64,000 nt of DNA, taken from contig NZ_CP092364.2 of the NCBI RefSeq assembly GCF_022370755.2, forward strand, positions 558,001 to 622,000. Direction: 5' to 3'. The notes beneath the pieces are model-generated. The model was given only the letters and a program-made list of their open reading frames with translations. It did not search any database and was not told the DNA's origin. Both the position numbers and the translations under genes were made by a program. The DNA is from Mycolicibacterium goodii (GTDB lineage Bacteria > Actinomycetota > Actinomycetes > Mycobacteriales > Mycobacteriaceae). Each line of letters opens with the position of its first letter. The stretch's first letter is position 1. Positions 1-10,687 of this stretch are shown here, piece by piece.

Positions 1-524
1 TTCTTGTCGGCGATGCCGAAACGGTCCTTGCCGTCTTTGAGGAAGAAGCCGGGTCCGAACCCGATGGTCAGCGTCAGCTGGGAGGCGGGCAGGCCCAGCG
101 CCTCACCGGTGTCGGAGGGCGGAGCGTAGGGATTGCCGCCGACCGCGCCGTCGGGTTCGGTCTCCTCGCCCTGTGTCATGCGCTCGGCCATCTGCGTCCA
201 CTGCTTCAACAGCGCGATGACGTCCTCGCGGCTGTCGGTGGTGATGTCGAAGGCGCAGAAGTGCATCCGGTCCTGCGCCTCGGTGATGATGCCGGCTTGC
301 CGTTCCCCACGGAACGGAACGGGCCCGCTCAACGCCCCGTGCGGGGCGCTGGCGGCGGCGGAGGCCCGGCCGGCCAGCGCACCAGCACTGGCCGCGCCGA
401 CCACCGCGGCGGTGACCCCGGCAGCGCCGAACAGTTTGCGTCGCGATATGCCCGACGGCTGCGCTGGGGTCACCTCTGACGCGGACGACTGCCCGGAGGT
501 GGGATCACTGCTGGGCGATGACAC
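1..524 (-). CDS. efeB: EfeB Dyp-type heme peroxidase, N-terminal part (cut by window edge)
   Basis: Third gene of the efeUOB ferrous-iron uptake operon. The reading frame is open from a GTG at 524 to the left edge, about 174 residues. It begins with a twin-arginine export signal (SRRKLFG, Arg at residues 28-29, then an Ala-rich hydrophobic stretch). It continues into the N-terminal Dyp-peroxidase fold with the GFGPGFF motif. The GTG lies inside the last codons of efeO (20-nt overlap), which suggests translational coupling. In the family, EfeB is a periplasmic heme protein thought to oxidise Fe(II) for EfeU. The heme-ligand His lies beyond the window and cannot be checked. Confidence 0.9.
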   Translation of the reverse strand, partial: MSSPSSDPTSGQSSASEVTPAQPSGISRRKLFGAAGVTAAVVGAASAGALAGRASAAASAPHGALSGPVPFRGERQAGIITEAQDRMHFCAFDITTDSREDVIALLKQWTQMAERMTQGEETEPDGAVGGNPYAPPSDTGEALGLPASQLTLTIGFGPGFFLKDGKDRFGIADK

Positions 525-1677
525 CTTGCACCTGGCTCACCTCTTTGCTCAGCGCGTCGATGGCACGCGAGAGCTCTTGGCGTTCCGGTTCGGTCACCTT
601 GTCGTAGGAGACAAAACCGTCGCCTTGACGATACTTCTCCAGCAGCGCTTCCACATCCGCGAAGCGCTGGTCCACGCGCTTGCCCAGGTCGGGATTGCGC
701 TCGTCGAGGATCGGGCGCACCGAGGCCACCGCGGTCTGCGAGCCCTCCACGTTGGCCCGGAAGTCCCACAGGTCGGTGTGGCTGAAGATGTCCTCTTCAC
801 CGGTGATCTTGCTGATCGAGATCTCGTCGAGCAGACCCTGTGCGCCACCGGCGATCTGGGTCGAGTCGATCGTGAAATCGGGCGCCTTCACACCGGCGTC
901 GAGTTCCTTGACGTCGGCCACGAGCTGATCGGCGATGGCGTCGGTGTCGGGCTGCAGACCCGAGACCCACAGATCCTTCTCCAGGCGGTGGAACCCGGTC
1001 CACTTCTGGCCGGGCTCCAGGTCGGCCTCCCGCAGGTCGATGCGCGGGTCGAGGTCGTTGGGGAACGACTCGGCGACGGGCTCGATGCGCTCGTAGTAGA
1101 TGCGCGAGGTCGGGTACAGCGACTTGGCCTTCTCGACGTCCTTGGCCTTGATCGCGGCGACGAACTCCTCGACGGCCGGGACCAGCGCGTCGGTCTGGCT
1201 GTTGACGTAGCGCTTGTAGCTGTCGGCGGCCTCCTTGAACTTGCCCTCGGTGTCGATCTGCACGGCCTCGCCGGTGACGACGAAGTCGCCGCGGATGCCG
1301 TCGCCGACCATGCCGGGGCGGCAGGAGGTCTGGTAGGTGCCAGGCTGGGTGAGCTGCACGATGAGCTGACGCTTGAGACCGGGGGAGATGTTCTCGACCT
1401 CACCCATGACGCGCTCGCCCTCGCCGTACACGTAGAACTCGGTGACCTTGTTCCCGGTGTTGGTGACGACGAACGTGCTGGGTCCGGTCGCGGCCTCGGT
1501 GCCCGAGAGCTTGCACTCGGTGTCGGATGCCTCGACGGTGATCTGGTTGGCCTTCTCGCCGCCTGCGGTGTCGCCGCTCGTGGCGCTCTCCTTGGCCTGG
1601 CAGCCGGCGAGCGAGAACCCGGCAAGGACGGCCGCTGCGGCGGCAACTCCTGTCTTGGCGGCAGGCATCATCTTCAC
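505..1677 (-). CDS. efeO: EfeO periplasmic iron-binding lipoprotein
   Basis: Exported component of the EfeUOB system, 390 residues. It starts with a signal peptide ending in a lipobox (FSLAGC), so it should be lipid-anchored. The first ~100 mature residues look like a cupredoxin domain. The remainder is a peptidase-M75/imelysin domain with the family's HxxE metal motif (GFHRLEKDLW). The start chosen is GTG 1677, which overlaps the efeU stop by four bases (GTGA). Two in-frame ATGs at 1671 and 1668 are alternatives. Position between efeU and efeB matches the canonical order. Confidence 0.92.
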   Translation of the reverse strand: MKMMPAAKTGVAAAAAVLAGFSLAGCQAKESATSGDTAGGEKANQITVEASDTECKLSGTEAATGPSTFVVTNTGNKVTEFYVYGEGERVMGEVENISPGLKRQLIVQLTQPGTYQTSCRPGMVGDGIRGDFVVTGEAVQIDTEGKFKEAADSYKRYVNSQTDALVPAVEEFVAAIKAKDVEKAKSLYPTSRIYYERIEPVAESFPNDLDPRIDLREADLEPGQKWTGFHRLEKDLWVSGLQPDTDAIADQLVADVKELDAGVKAPDFTIDSTQIAGGAQGLLDEISISKITGEEDIFSHTDLWDFRANVEGSQTAVASVRPILDERNPDLGKRVDQRFADVEALLEKYRQGDGFVSYDKVTEPERQELSRAIDALSKEVSQVQGVIAQQ

Positions 1678-2606
1678 GTGGTCGACCTTTCGGATGTGGT
1701 GGTTGCCTCCGGGTCGACGGTCGGCTCGGAGGACGTATCGGCGGACGCGCGGCCCGGCTTCAGGAACAGCGCGAGCACGATGACGATGTACGCCAGCCAC
1801 GCCACGAACTGCAGCACGGTCGGCGTGGGATCGATGTTGAAGACGCCCTGGATGGCCTCGCCGTACCAGGCGGACCAGTCGAACCAGCCCCAGCCGTGGC
1901 TGACGTCGAACGCCTTGGTGCCCAGGCCGGGCAGCCAACCGACGGTCTGCAACGCCTTGGTGGCGTAGGCCAGGATCCCGGCGGCCACCACGACCAGGAA
2001 GACGCCCGTGTAGGTGAAGAACTTGGCGAGGTCGAGCCGCACGGCGCCGGCGTACATGCCGTAGGCGATCGCGACCGCGATGAGCACGCCGATGATCAGC
2101 CCGGTCAGCGGCCACAGTGTCTCGGCCTCGGCGTAGCCGACCATGAACAGCGCCGTCTCGACGCCTTCACGGCCGACCGCGAGGAACGCCAGCAGCGCGA
2201 CCGCGGGCCCGCCCGTCTCCAGTGCCTGCGCGAGCCCACTGCGCAACTCGCTGGAGATGGAGGCCGCGGCCTTCTTCATCCACAGCACCATCGAGGTGAC
2301 GATGATGACGGCCAGAAGCGACGCGATCCCGGCGATGGCCTCCGCCCCGAGCCCACTGATGGTGTTCTCGCCGAACTGGATGACGAGGAACACCGTGACG
2401 GTCACAGCGATCGCACAGCTAACTCCCAGCCACACCCATTTGAGGGCGTCCCTTCGCTCGGATTTGACCAGGAAAGCGACGAGGATCGAGACCACGATCG
2501 CGGCTTCGAGACCCTCGCGCAGGCCGATCAAGCCGCTTCCGAGCAGCTGCGATGTGATGTTGGATGCGGCCAGTATGCTGGTCGGAACGTCCGTGATGGT
2601 TGTCAT
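1674..2606 (-). CDS. efeU: EfeU / FTR1-family iron permease
   Basis: Seven-helix membrane permease of the OFeT/FTR1 family, 310 residues, the transport subunit of EfeUOB. Both diagnostic glutamate motifs are present: REGLE near residue 32 and REGVE near residue 148. The ATG at 2606 is preceded by a good ribosome site (GAGGA, 8 nt upstream). A TTG directly before it is a less likely start. The C-terminus is charged and Thr/Ser-rich. It is the first gene of the operon; the upstream region holds a weak iron-box candidate. Confidence 0.93.
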   Translation of the reverse strand: MTTITDVPTSILAASNITSQLLGSGLIGLREGLEAAIVVSILVAFLVKSERRDALKWVWLGVSCAIAVTVTVFLVIQFGENTISGLGAEAIAGIASLLAVIIVTSMVLWMKKAAASISSELRSGLAQALETGGPAVALLAFLAVGREGVETALFMVGYAEAETLWPLTGLIIGVLIAVAIAYGMYAGAVRLDLAKFFTYTGVFLVVVAAGILAYATKALQTVGWLPGLGTKAFDVSHGWGWFDWSAWYGEAIQGVFNIDPTPTVLQFVAWLAYIVIVLALFLKPGRASADTSSEPTVDPEATTTSERSTT

Positions 2607-2656
2607 CAAGCGTCCTCAGATAGAGCGGGGTGAGCCATAGCCTTGGCTAGCCTTGG

Positions 2657-2675
2657 CAAGGCGTGGCTCACCTTA
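2657..2675 (-). promoter_or_regulatory. weak IdeR/DtxR iron-box candidate upstream of efeU
   Basis: The 19 bases here match the mycobacterial IdeR consensus (TTAGGTTAGGCTAACCTAA) at 12 of 19 positions. They lie about 50 bp upstream of the efeU start. Several CCTTGGC/GCCAAGG half-sites flank it. The match is below what I would call a confident site; function (iron repression of efeUOB) is inferred from the operon's role. Confidence 0.3.
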
Positions 2676-2787
2676 GCAGGGGGCGCTCGGAGTGAGGCCT
2701 TCTTCGCCACGCCGCTGTCCATCGAAACCACGCTTCTGCGTTCGTGCGACGATGGGGAACGAGATGAAGCGGGGTTGAGGGAGTTCG

Positions 2788-4867
<2,080 letters not shown>

Positions 4868-4915
4868 GCAGTGCGCGTGTTCTCGGCGCCTGACTGACGA
4901 CCAGGAAGATCAGGG

Positions 4916-5602
4916 ATGCCCGACCCGAAACGGCCTGATCCGAGGCGACGGTCCCCGGCCTCCCGACCTGGGAAGCCGGGGAAGAACGGCGAGGCCAACC
5001 GGCCGGGGGCGTCGCAGGCACGACGCCGGGCGGCCGAGGGCCGGCCCGCGCCGATCGAGCAGGCACCTGACGAGTCGGTCACGAAAGCCATTGCGGTACA
5101 GGCACAACAGCAGGCCGAGCTGCAGTCCGAGCAGCGGTTCGGTTCGGCGGCGCGACGGGCGGCCATCCTGGCCGCCGTCGTGTGCGTGCTGACGCTGACG
5201 ATCGCCGGGCCGGTGCGCACGTATTTCGCGCAGCGGACCGAGATGAAGCAACTGAAAGCGAGCGAGGAGCAATTGCGCGCCCAGATCGCCGAGCTCGAGC
5301 AGCAGAAGGTGAAGCTGGCCGACCCGGTCTACATCGCGGCCCAGGCCAGGGAGCGGCTCGGTTTCGTGATGCCCGGTGACACCCCGTTCCAGGTTCAACT
5401 GCCCCCCGACGCCGTCGTGACCCATGAACCGGAACCCGAGAAGCCCGGTGCGACGGTGCCCGCGGGACAGCCCTGGTACACGTCGTTGTGGCACACGATC
5501 GCCGATCAGCCACACGGGGTCACGCCCACGATCGCGCCCGCACCGCCGGCACCACCCGCCCCGGGTGATCCGGCGCCGACCCCACCCGCTCCCGGTGGTT
5601 GA
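4916..5602 (+). CDS. FtsB/DivIC-like septum-formation protein
   Basis: Single-pass membrane protein of 228 residues, orthologous by context to M. tuberculosis Rv1024 (just after eno). It has a basic, Pro/Gly-rich cytoplasmic N-terminus (1-80), one membrane helix (about 82-100), a periplasmic coiled coil (about 106-135) and then the conserved DPxYIxxxARExLGxVxPGE-like segment of the FtsB/DivIC family. A Pro/Ala-rich tail closes it. Predicted role: divisome assembly with FtsL and FtsQ. Confidence 0.88.
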   Translation: MPDPKRPDPRRRSPASRPGKPGKNGEANRPGASQARRRAAEGRPAPIEQAPDESVTKAIAVQAQQQAELQSEQRFGSAARRAAILAAVVCVLTLTIAGPVRTYFAQRTEMKQLKASEEQLRAQIAELEQQKVKLADPVYIAAQARERLGFVMPGDTPFQVQLPPDAVVTHEPEPEKPGATVPAGQPWYTSLWHTIADQPHGVTPTIAPAPPAPPAPGDPAPTPPAPGG

Positions 5603-6086
5603 CCCCGCCGACCTCGCGGTCGTCGCACGGCAGTTGGGCCGTGAGCCGCGAGGGGTCCTCGAAATCGCCTACCGGTGTCCCAACGGTGAACCGGGCGTGG
5701 TCAAGACCGCGCCACGTCTGCCCGACGGCACCCCGTTCCCGACGCTCTACTACCTGACGCATCCGGTGTTGACCGCGGCCGCGAGCCGGCTGGAGTCCTC
5801 GGGCATGATGCGCGAGATGTCCGAGCGGCTGAGCGAGGACCCGGAACTGGCCGCGGCGTACCGCCGGGCCCACGAGTCCTATCTCGCCGAGCGCGACGCC
5901 ATCGAACCGCTGGGCACCACGTTCACCGGCGGCGGCATGCCGGATCGGGTCAAGTGCCTGCACGTGGTGATCGCGCATTCGTTGGCGAAAGGCCCGGGCG
6001 TCAACCCGTTCGGTGACGAGGCCCTGGCCGTGCTGGCCACCGAGCCCGCGATGGCGGGGATCCTGGAGCGCGACACATGGGTGTGA
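5595..6086 (+). CDS. DUF501 family protein (Rv1025-like)
   Basis: Conserved actinobacterial protein of 163 residues with unknown function. The start chosen is GTG 5595, overlapping the ftsB-like stop by eight bases; the longer frame upstream is a shadow of that gene. The family core is present: GxVKTxPRLxDGTPFPTLYYLTHP near the start and MPDRVKCLHVVIAHSLAKGPGVNPFGDE near the end, with conserved Cys and His. It always travels between the ftsB-like gene and ppx in mycobacteria. Confidence 0.88.
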   Translation: MVDPADLAVVARQLGREPRGVLEIAYRCPNGEPGVVKTAPRLPDGTPFPTLYYLTHPVLTAAASRLESSGMMREMSERLSEDPELAAAYRRAHESYLAERDAIEPLGTTFTGGGMPDRVKCLHVVIAHSLAKGPGVNPFGDEALAVLATEPAMAGILERDTWV

Positions 6087-7027
6087 ACGACCGTCGGGTC
6101 GGGGCCATCGACTGCGGCACCAACTCGATCCGCTTGCTGATCGCCGAACCCGATGCGGGACGGCTGCGTGACGTGCACCGCGAGATGCGGATCGTCCGGC
6201 TGGGCCAGGGTGTCGACGCCACCGGGCAGTTCGCGCCGGAAGCGTTGGCACGCACCGAATCCGCGCTCGCGGACTACGTCGCGTTGATGATCGAACACTC
6301 GGTGTCGGCCGTGCGCATGGTGGCCACATCCGCCGCTCGCGACGCGGGCAACCGCGACGAGTTCTTCGCGATGACCGCCCGACTGCTAGGCAAGGTGGTG
6401 CCCGGCGCGGTCGCCGAGGTCATCACCGGCACCGAGGAGGCGGAATTGTCCTTCCGCGGTGCGGTCGGCGAACTGGACCCTGCCGCAGCGCCCTTCGTGG
6501 TCGTCGATCTCGGCGGCGGCTCGACCGAACTGGTACTGGGCACCGACGCGGTGCAGGCAAGTTTCTCCGCGGACATCGGCTGTGTGCGGCTCACCGAGCG
6601 GTGCCTGCACAGCGATCCGCCCACGGCCGACGAGATCGCCGACGCGCGGGCCGTGGTCCGCGATGGGCTGGCTCAGGCGCTGCGGGCCGTGCCGGTCGAT
6701 GAGGCACGCACCTGGGTGGGCGTCGCGGGCACCATGACGACATTGTCGGCGTTGGCACAGAACATGACGGAATACGATCCTGATCGGATCCACCTGTCCC
6801 GCATCGGTTTCGGAGATCTGCTGCGGGTCTGCGACGAGCTCATCGCGATGACACGGGCGCAGCGCCTCGCGCTCGGGCCGATGCACCAGGGCCGCGCCGA
6901 CGTCATCGGCGGCGGCGCGGTGATCGTCGAGGAACTGGCCGCGGTGCTCGGCGACCGCGCCGGCATCGACCAACTCGTCGTCAGCGAGCACGACATCCTC
7001 GACGGCATCGCGCTGTCGATCAGCTGA
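6077..7027 (+). CDS. ppx2: exopolyphosphatase, Ppx/GppA family (Ppx2-type)
   Basis: Enzyme of 316 residues in the actin-like ATPase fold that hydrolyses polyphosphate or pppGpp. The N-terminal AIDCGTNSIRLLI phosphate-1 motif and the second glycine motif VVDLGGGSTEL are intact. The start ATG overlaps the DUF501 stop by ten bases, so the eno-ftsB-DUF501-ppx genes are probably co-transcribed. It corresponds to Rv1026 by synteny. The operon ends at the hairpin immediately downstream. Confidence 0.92.
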   Translation: MGVNDRRVGAIDCGTNSIRLLIAEPDAGRLRDVHREMRIVRLGQGVDATGQFAPEALARTESALADYVALMIEHSVSAVRMVATSAARDAGNRDEFFAMTARLLGKVVPGAVAEVITGTEEAELSFRGAVGELDPAAAPFVVVDLGGGSTELVLGTDAVQASFSADIGCVRLTERCLHSDPPTADEIADARAVVRDGLAQALRAVPVDEARTWVGVAGTMTTLSALAQNMTEYDPDRIHLSRIGFGDLLRVCDELIAMTRAQRLALGPMHQGRADVIGGGAVIVEELAAVLGDRAGIDQLVVSEHDILDGIALSIS

Positions 7028-7040
7028 AGCGCGCAAAAAC

Positions 7041-7076
7041 AAACGGCCGGAAGCGGTTTCCCACTTCCGGCCGTTT
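7041..7076. terminator. strong bidirectional hairpin terminator
   Basis: Perfect 13-bp stem (AAACGGCCGGAAG and its complement) with a 10-base loop. A-rich sequence precedes it on the plus strand, so it reads as an intrinsic terminator for the minus-strand gene and a hairpin for ppx2. It sits between two convergent genes. Confidence 0.85.
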
Positions 7077-7091
7077 GCGGTGTCGATCAGA

Positions 7092-8111
7092 TCAGGCAGC
7101 GGGCCCGTGGCTGACCGGAGCCGCGGCGGGCGCCGGGGCGGGCACGGTCGTGGTCGGCTGGACACCGGCCGGGACCAACGCGGGATCAGCGGCCTCGACC
7201 GGAGCGCCCTCCGCCGGGGCGGCCGGCGGAACCGCGGTCGCCACGTTGCCTGCGGAGGCACCGGCCGGAGCACCGGCGGGAGCCGCCTCGGCGGGCAGGG
7301 TGCCCTCGGCGAGCGGTGCGCCGTGCGAAACCGGCGTGGTGCCCTCGGGAGCCGCAGCGGCAGGGGCCTCTGCGGGGGCCGGGATGGCCTCGGCCGCGGT
7401 GGCCTCGGCATCGGCCGCGGTGGCCGCGGGCAGGTCGGTGGCACGGCTGCCCGCACCGGCGGCGGCCGGCGTGGCGGCGGTGCCTTCCTCGGCGGTCGAC
7501 GCCGCAGCCGGGGCCGGGGTCGCCTCGGTCTCGGTCTCGGTCTCGGCCTCGGCCGCAGGAGCCGCGGCGGCCGGGGACGACGCCGCGGCCGGGCTGCTCT
7601 GGCCGGTGCCGCGCGGCGCCGGAGCCGACGCAGCCGGCTTGTCCCACACGAGCAGATCACGGCCACCGGCGTTGTAGACGACGGTGGTGGGCTCGGGGCC
7701 GGTCACGTCGAAGTAGATCTTGCCGCTGGTCTTCTCGCCCTGGGCGATGGTCGACGGGTTGACCCCCTGTGGGGAGGCGACCTGGAACAGCGCGCGGTAG
7801 TTCTGCCCATCGGCGGCGCGCACGTTGAAGTTGGAGATGATCGGGGTCACGTTGCCCTGGATGGCCTCATCGGTGGCCGTGATCTCCCACAGGGTGCCGC
7901 GCACCTGGTAGGGGATCGTGTCGCTGCTGGGCTTGAGGTCGGTCACGGTCCAGGCCTGGACGACGTCGCCGTTGTTCAGCTTTGCCGCGCTGCCGAGCGA
8001 GGACGTCGTGACGGCACTGGCATCGCCGAACGCGGCGGGCGCGGTGCCGAGAACGGCGGCGGCGGCAACGGCCGCAGCGGCCACGGCCGTACTGAGATTC
8101 GTGATCTTCAA
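7092..8111 (-). CDS. secreted MPT63-like protein with Ala/Pro-rich tail
   Basis: Secreted protein of 339 residues. After a signal peptide (cut near AAFGD) comes a domain of about 125 residues that closely resembles the MPT63/MPB63 immunoglobulin-like antigen, including QAWTVTDLKPS, NVRAADGQNYRALFQ and GKIYFDVTGPEPT. M. tuberculosis MPT63 ends there; here a low-complexity tail of about 180 residues rich in Ala, Pro, Thr and Glu follows. The start chosen is TTG 8111 because AGGAG stands eight bases upstream and it gives the family's MKIT start. GTG 8120 has no room for a ribosome site. Function of MPT63 is unknown. Confidence 0.82.
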   Translation of the reverse strand: MKITNLSTAVAAAAVAAAAVLGTAPAAFGDASAVTTSSLGSAAKLNNGDVVQAWTVTDLKPSSDTIPYQVRGTLWEITATDEAIQGNVTPIISNFNVRAADGQNYRALFQVASPQGVNPSTIAQGEKTSGKIYFDVTGPEPTTVVYNAGGRDLLVWDKPAASAPAPRGTGQSSPAAASSPAAAAPAAEAETETETEATPAPAAASTAEEGTAATPAAAGAGSRATDLPAATAADAEATAAEAIPAPAEAPAAAAPEGTTPVSHGAPLAEGTLPAEAAPAGAPAGASAGNVATAVPPAAPAEGAPVEAADPALVPAGVQPTTTVPAPAPAAAPVSHGPAA

Positions 8112-8262
8112 GGCATTCACTCCTGAGTTCTCCGATTTACGGCAGGCCCCCGACAGTGGGGATGCCCACTTCATCAGCGAAGTTAGCAGTATTAGAGGAG
8201 TCTGTGAAACCTGACCGGGTCATCCGAGCCTCTGCTTACGGTGCTGTCGGCGCCGAAATCGC

Positions 8263-8523
8263 TCAGCGAGGCCAGTAGCTGGACACGATCGCAGCTACCG
8301 ACACCGCGGCGATCACGCCGAGGTAGCCGATCACCAGGCGGGTGTCGCGCAGGGCGCATTTGCTGTGCATCAGTCCTGCTCGCCGGGCCCTGACGTACCC
8401 GACCAGGCCCAGAACGGCGAACCCCGCCACGGCCCAGGGCCCCAGAAGCCACGCCAGCAGCGCGACCGTGGCGTACACACACAGCCGTAGCGGGTCGTAC
8501 GGTTGCCCGACGGGTTCGCTCAT
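8263..8523 (-). CDS. small membrane protein, last gene of the radical-SAM operon
   Basis: Small protein of 86 residues with two or three hydrophobic segments (about 16-42 and 62-82) separated by an Arg-rich loop (RARRAG). The ATG overlaps the stop of the radical SAM gene by four bases (ATGA). I do not recognise a family. Its coupling to the radical SAM and Lgt-like genes suggests a membrane partner of that system. Confidence 0.7.
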   Translation of the reverse strand: MSEPVGQPYDPLRLCVYATVALLAWLLGPWAVAGFAVLGLVGYVRARRAGLMHSKCALRDTRLVIGYLGVIAAVSVAAIVSSYWPR

Positions 8524-10088
8524 GGGATCTCGATGAGTGGTAACGCCGCCGTGGTGCGCCCGGAAGCGAGCGAGAGCCGTTGGCGGCTCAACGCCGGCCA
8601 GGCCTGCACCGCGCAGAACGGCGCACACTGATGCTGTTCGTCGGAACGGGTCCCGACGTGCACGCAGCACTGGATCAGGCGTTCCTCGATCATCGTGGAC
8701 ATGTCCATGAACGGCTTGACCGTCAGGCGCACCACGCGTTCACCGAGCAGCTTGCGGATCTTGCGGCGACGTCCCGGTAGCGCGGACGACGCCAGCGTCA
8801 ACAACGTCGACATGCCCAGATCGCAGTTCTCACAGATGTTGCGCCACACATCGCCGATCTCGGGATGCGACAGCGAGGACTGTTCGGAGAGCAGTCCGAG
8901 CAGTGATTCCCGTACGGCCAGGCGGAGTTCGCGCGGGATCTCGGTGTCGGCGATGCGGTTGGCCACCAGTCCGAGCTTGTCCTTGAGACTGTCGGTGCCG
9001 ATCAGCGACACCAGGGAGCGCCATTGCTCGCTGTCGTCGCGCACCAGGTACCCGACCGAGCAGCAGTGCGGATGTGAGCACGGCAGCGCGGTGAGATCGC
9101 GCCAGGTGACCGCTCCGCCGGTCTGGGGCCCCAGGCGTTTGAGGACGCCGGTGTGGGTGAGCCGGTCGAGCGGGTCGAGCGCACCGGAACGGCCCGAACC
9201 GAATTGGGGCTGGATCGTCAGCCCGCCGACGTAGGGAGTGTCGAGCGCCAGTCGGACCATGGCCCCGATCTCGTGGTCGTTGACACCGAGTGCTGCCGTC
9301 ATCACCAGCGTGGTGAAGATCTCCCGTTCGGACAATCGCCGCAGCGCACGGCTTTTCACCCTCCCGAGATCGCCGCCGCGGTGATGACGGTGCGCCTCGG
9401 CGGACAACCCGTCGTACTGCAGGTACACCTCGACACGTTCGCGGTGCCGTGTCAGCAGATCCAGCAGCGTGTCGTTGTTGGCGATCCGAACTCCGTTGGT
9501 GTTGACCAGGATCCGGGTGATCGGTCGGTCCACCAGTTCGGTGAGCAGTTCGGGCAGATCGGGATGCAGCGTCGGCTCGCCACCGCTGAGCATCAGCACG
9601 TCGATGCGGCCGTTCTCGCGCCCCAGGCGCTGATCGACGTTGGCGAGCACCTCGGCCACCGGGACCACGTTGCGCAGGTCGGGCGAACTGTCGGTGAAAC
9701 ACGTGGGGCAGCGCAGGTTACAGGCCTCGGCGATGTCCTCCAGCAGGATGCAGGTGTGCTGTGTCTGCATCTCCGGCAGGCCGCGCAGATACGCCGACGG
9801 AATCGGGTCGAAGTTGCCTGTGACATCGGGGATGTGGGCCTTGGTCGGCGCGGTCCACTCCTCCAGGTAGGAGAGGATCTCGGGGTCCTCGTCGTAGAGG
9901 GTGCGCACCAGACCGTGTGCCGGGCAGCCCCGTTCGAGCCAGATCCGCCCGTCGCGTTCGATCAGCATCGCGGCGAGTCGCGGTACCTCGGCCAGCGGGC
10001 GTTCGGGGGCGTCGGCGTGACAGTGTGGGCAGAACGCGGTGACGTAGCGGTGCAGGCGGTCCCCGCGCAACCCCATGCCGGTGTTCAC
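8520..10088 (-). CDS. radical SAM enzyme, tetraether-synthase (Tes)-like
   Basis: Radical SAM protein of 522 residues. The SAM-cluster motif is CNLRCPTC (Cys 123, 127, 130), followed by the LSGGEPTLHPDL SAM-binding motif. The N-terminus has a second metal site typical of archaeal tetraether synthase relatives: CPHC at 20-23 and CPAHG at 55. Several Cys pairs lie in the C-terminal half (CCSVG, ICENC, QCCVHV, QCAPFC), suggesting auxiliary clusters. Known Tes enzymes join lipid alkyl chains. Here the substrate is unknown, but operon partners are membrane proteins including an Lgt-like enzyme. GTG start, GTGA overlap with the gene upstream. Confidence 0.85.
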   Translation of the reverse strand: MNTGMGLRGDRLHRYVTAFCPHCHADAPERPLAEVPRLAAMLIERDGRIWLERGCPAHGLVRTLYDEDPEILSYLEEWTAPTKAHIPDVTGNFDPIPSAYLRGLPEMQTQHTCILLEDIAEACNLRCPTCFTDSSPDLRNVVPVAEVLANVDQRLGRENGRIDVLMLSGGEPTLHPDLPELLTELVDRPITRILVNTNGVRIANNDTLLDLLTRHRERVEVYLQYDGLSAEAHRHHRGGDLGRVKSRALRRLSEREIFTTLVMTAALGVNDHEIGAMVRLALDTPYVGGLTIQPQFGSGRSGALDPLDRLTHTGVLKRLGPQTGGAVTWRDLTALPCSHPHCCSVGYLVRDDSEQWRSLVSLIGTDSLKDKLGLVANRIADTEIPRELRLAVRESLLGLLSEQSSLSHPEIGDVWRNICENCDLGMSTLLTLASSALPGRRRKIRKLLGERVVRLTVKPFMDMSTMIEERLIQCCVHVGTRSDEQHQCAPFCAVQAWPALSRQRLSLASGRTTAALPLIEIP

Positions 10089-10687
10089 AGTCGATACATC
10101 TCCGGGTTGATACCGGTGCAGAACCCGGCGGTGAGCACGGACATCAGTGCCCAGCCGACCATGAGGCCGATGCCGAGACCGCGGGCTTGAGGGCTGTTGC
10201 GACGCAACAGCAATGTGCCTCCACCGAACGCGATGAGAAGCAGGCCGATCGCGGCGAGGCCGAAGACCAGGCTCGAGCCGGTGGTCTGGGTTTCGAGCAT
10301 GCCACCGGCGATCAGCGCGGCGAAGCCCACCACGAGGTTGATCGCGGCGTAGACGAACGGGCCGATGATCACCATGGCGATCGAGATCCGGGAGCGGGAT
10401 GGGGGCGGTCCGTAGCCGTGTGGCGGGGGTGAGGACGGATAGTCACCCGGGTAGGGCTGCGTGTAGCCGGGCGGCGGTGGTGGTTGGTCGATGGGTGGTC
10501 GCCCGGGCGGCGGTATCGGCGGCGGTGGCGGCCCGGCCTGCGGGCCGAACGGTGCACCGGGAGGACGCAGGTCGTATTCGTAGGCGGGCGGAATGTCTTG
10601 CGGCCCGTCGTATTGCGGCCCGGAGTCTTCCGGCGGCTCACCGGAAGGCGGGGGTGATGCGGGTGGCTGGGGTGGGGGAGAGGTCAT
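10085..10687 (-). CDS. Pro-rich N-terminus, multi-pass membrane protein
   Basis: Protein of 200 residues. Residues 1-98 are strongly Pro/Gly/Tyr-rich and hydrophilic; residues 99-190 contain about three to four membrane helices (DUF4190-like layout). The ATG overlaps the Lgt-like stop by four bases and its own stop overlaps the radical SAM start by four bases. The Pro-rich arm may be a protein-interaction platform; no enzymatic motif is visible. Confidence 0.75.
   Translation of the reverse strand: MTSPPPQPPASPPPSGEPPEDSGPQYDGPQDIPPAYEYDLRPPGAPFGPQAGPPPPPIPPPGRPPIDQPPPPPGYTQPYPGDYPSSPPPHGYGPPPSRSRISIAMVIIGPFVYAAINLVVGFAALIAGGMLETQTTGSSLVFGLAAIGLLLIAFGGGTLLLRRNSPQARGLGIGLMVGWALMSVLTAGFCTGINPEMYRL

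Noticed and set aside
133..1968. Long plus-strand open frame opposite efeB-efeO-efeU
   Set aside because: It is the antisense shadow of high-GC coding sequence; no family resemblance, and the minus strand encodes recognisable EfeB and EfeO.
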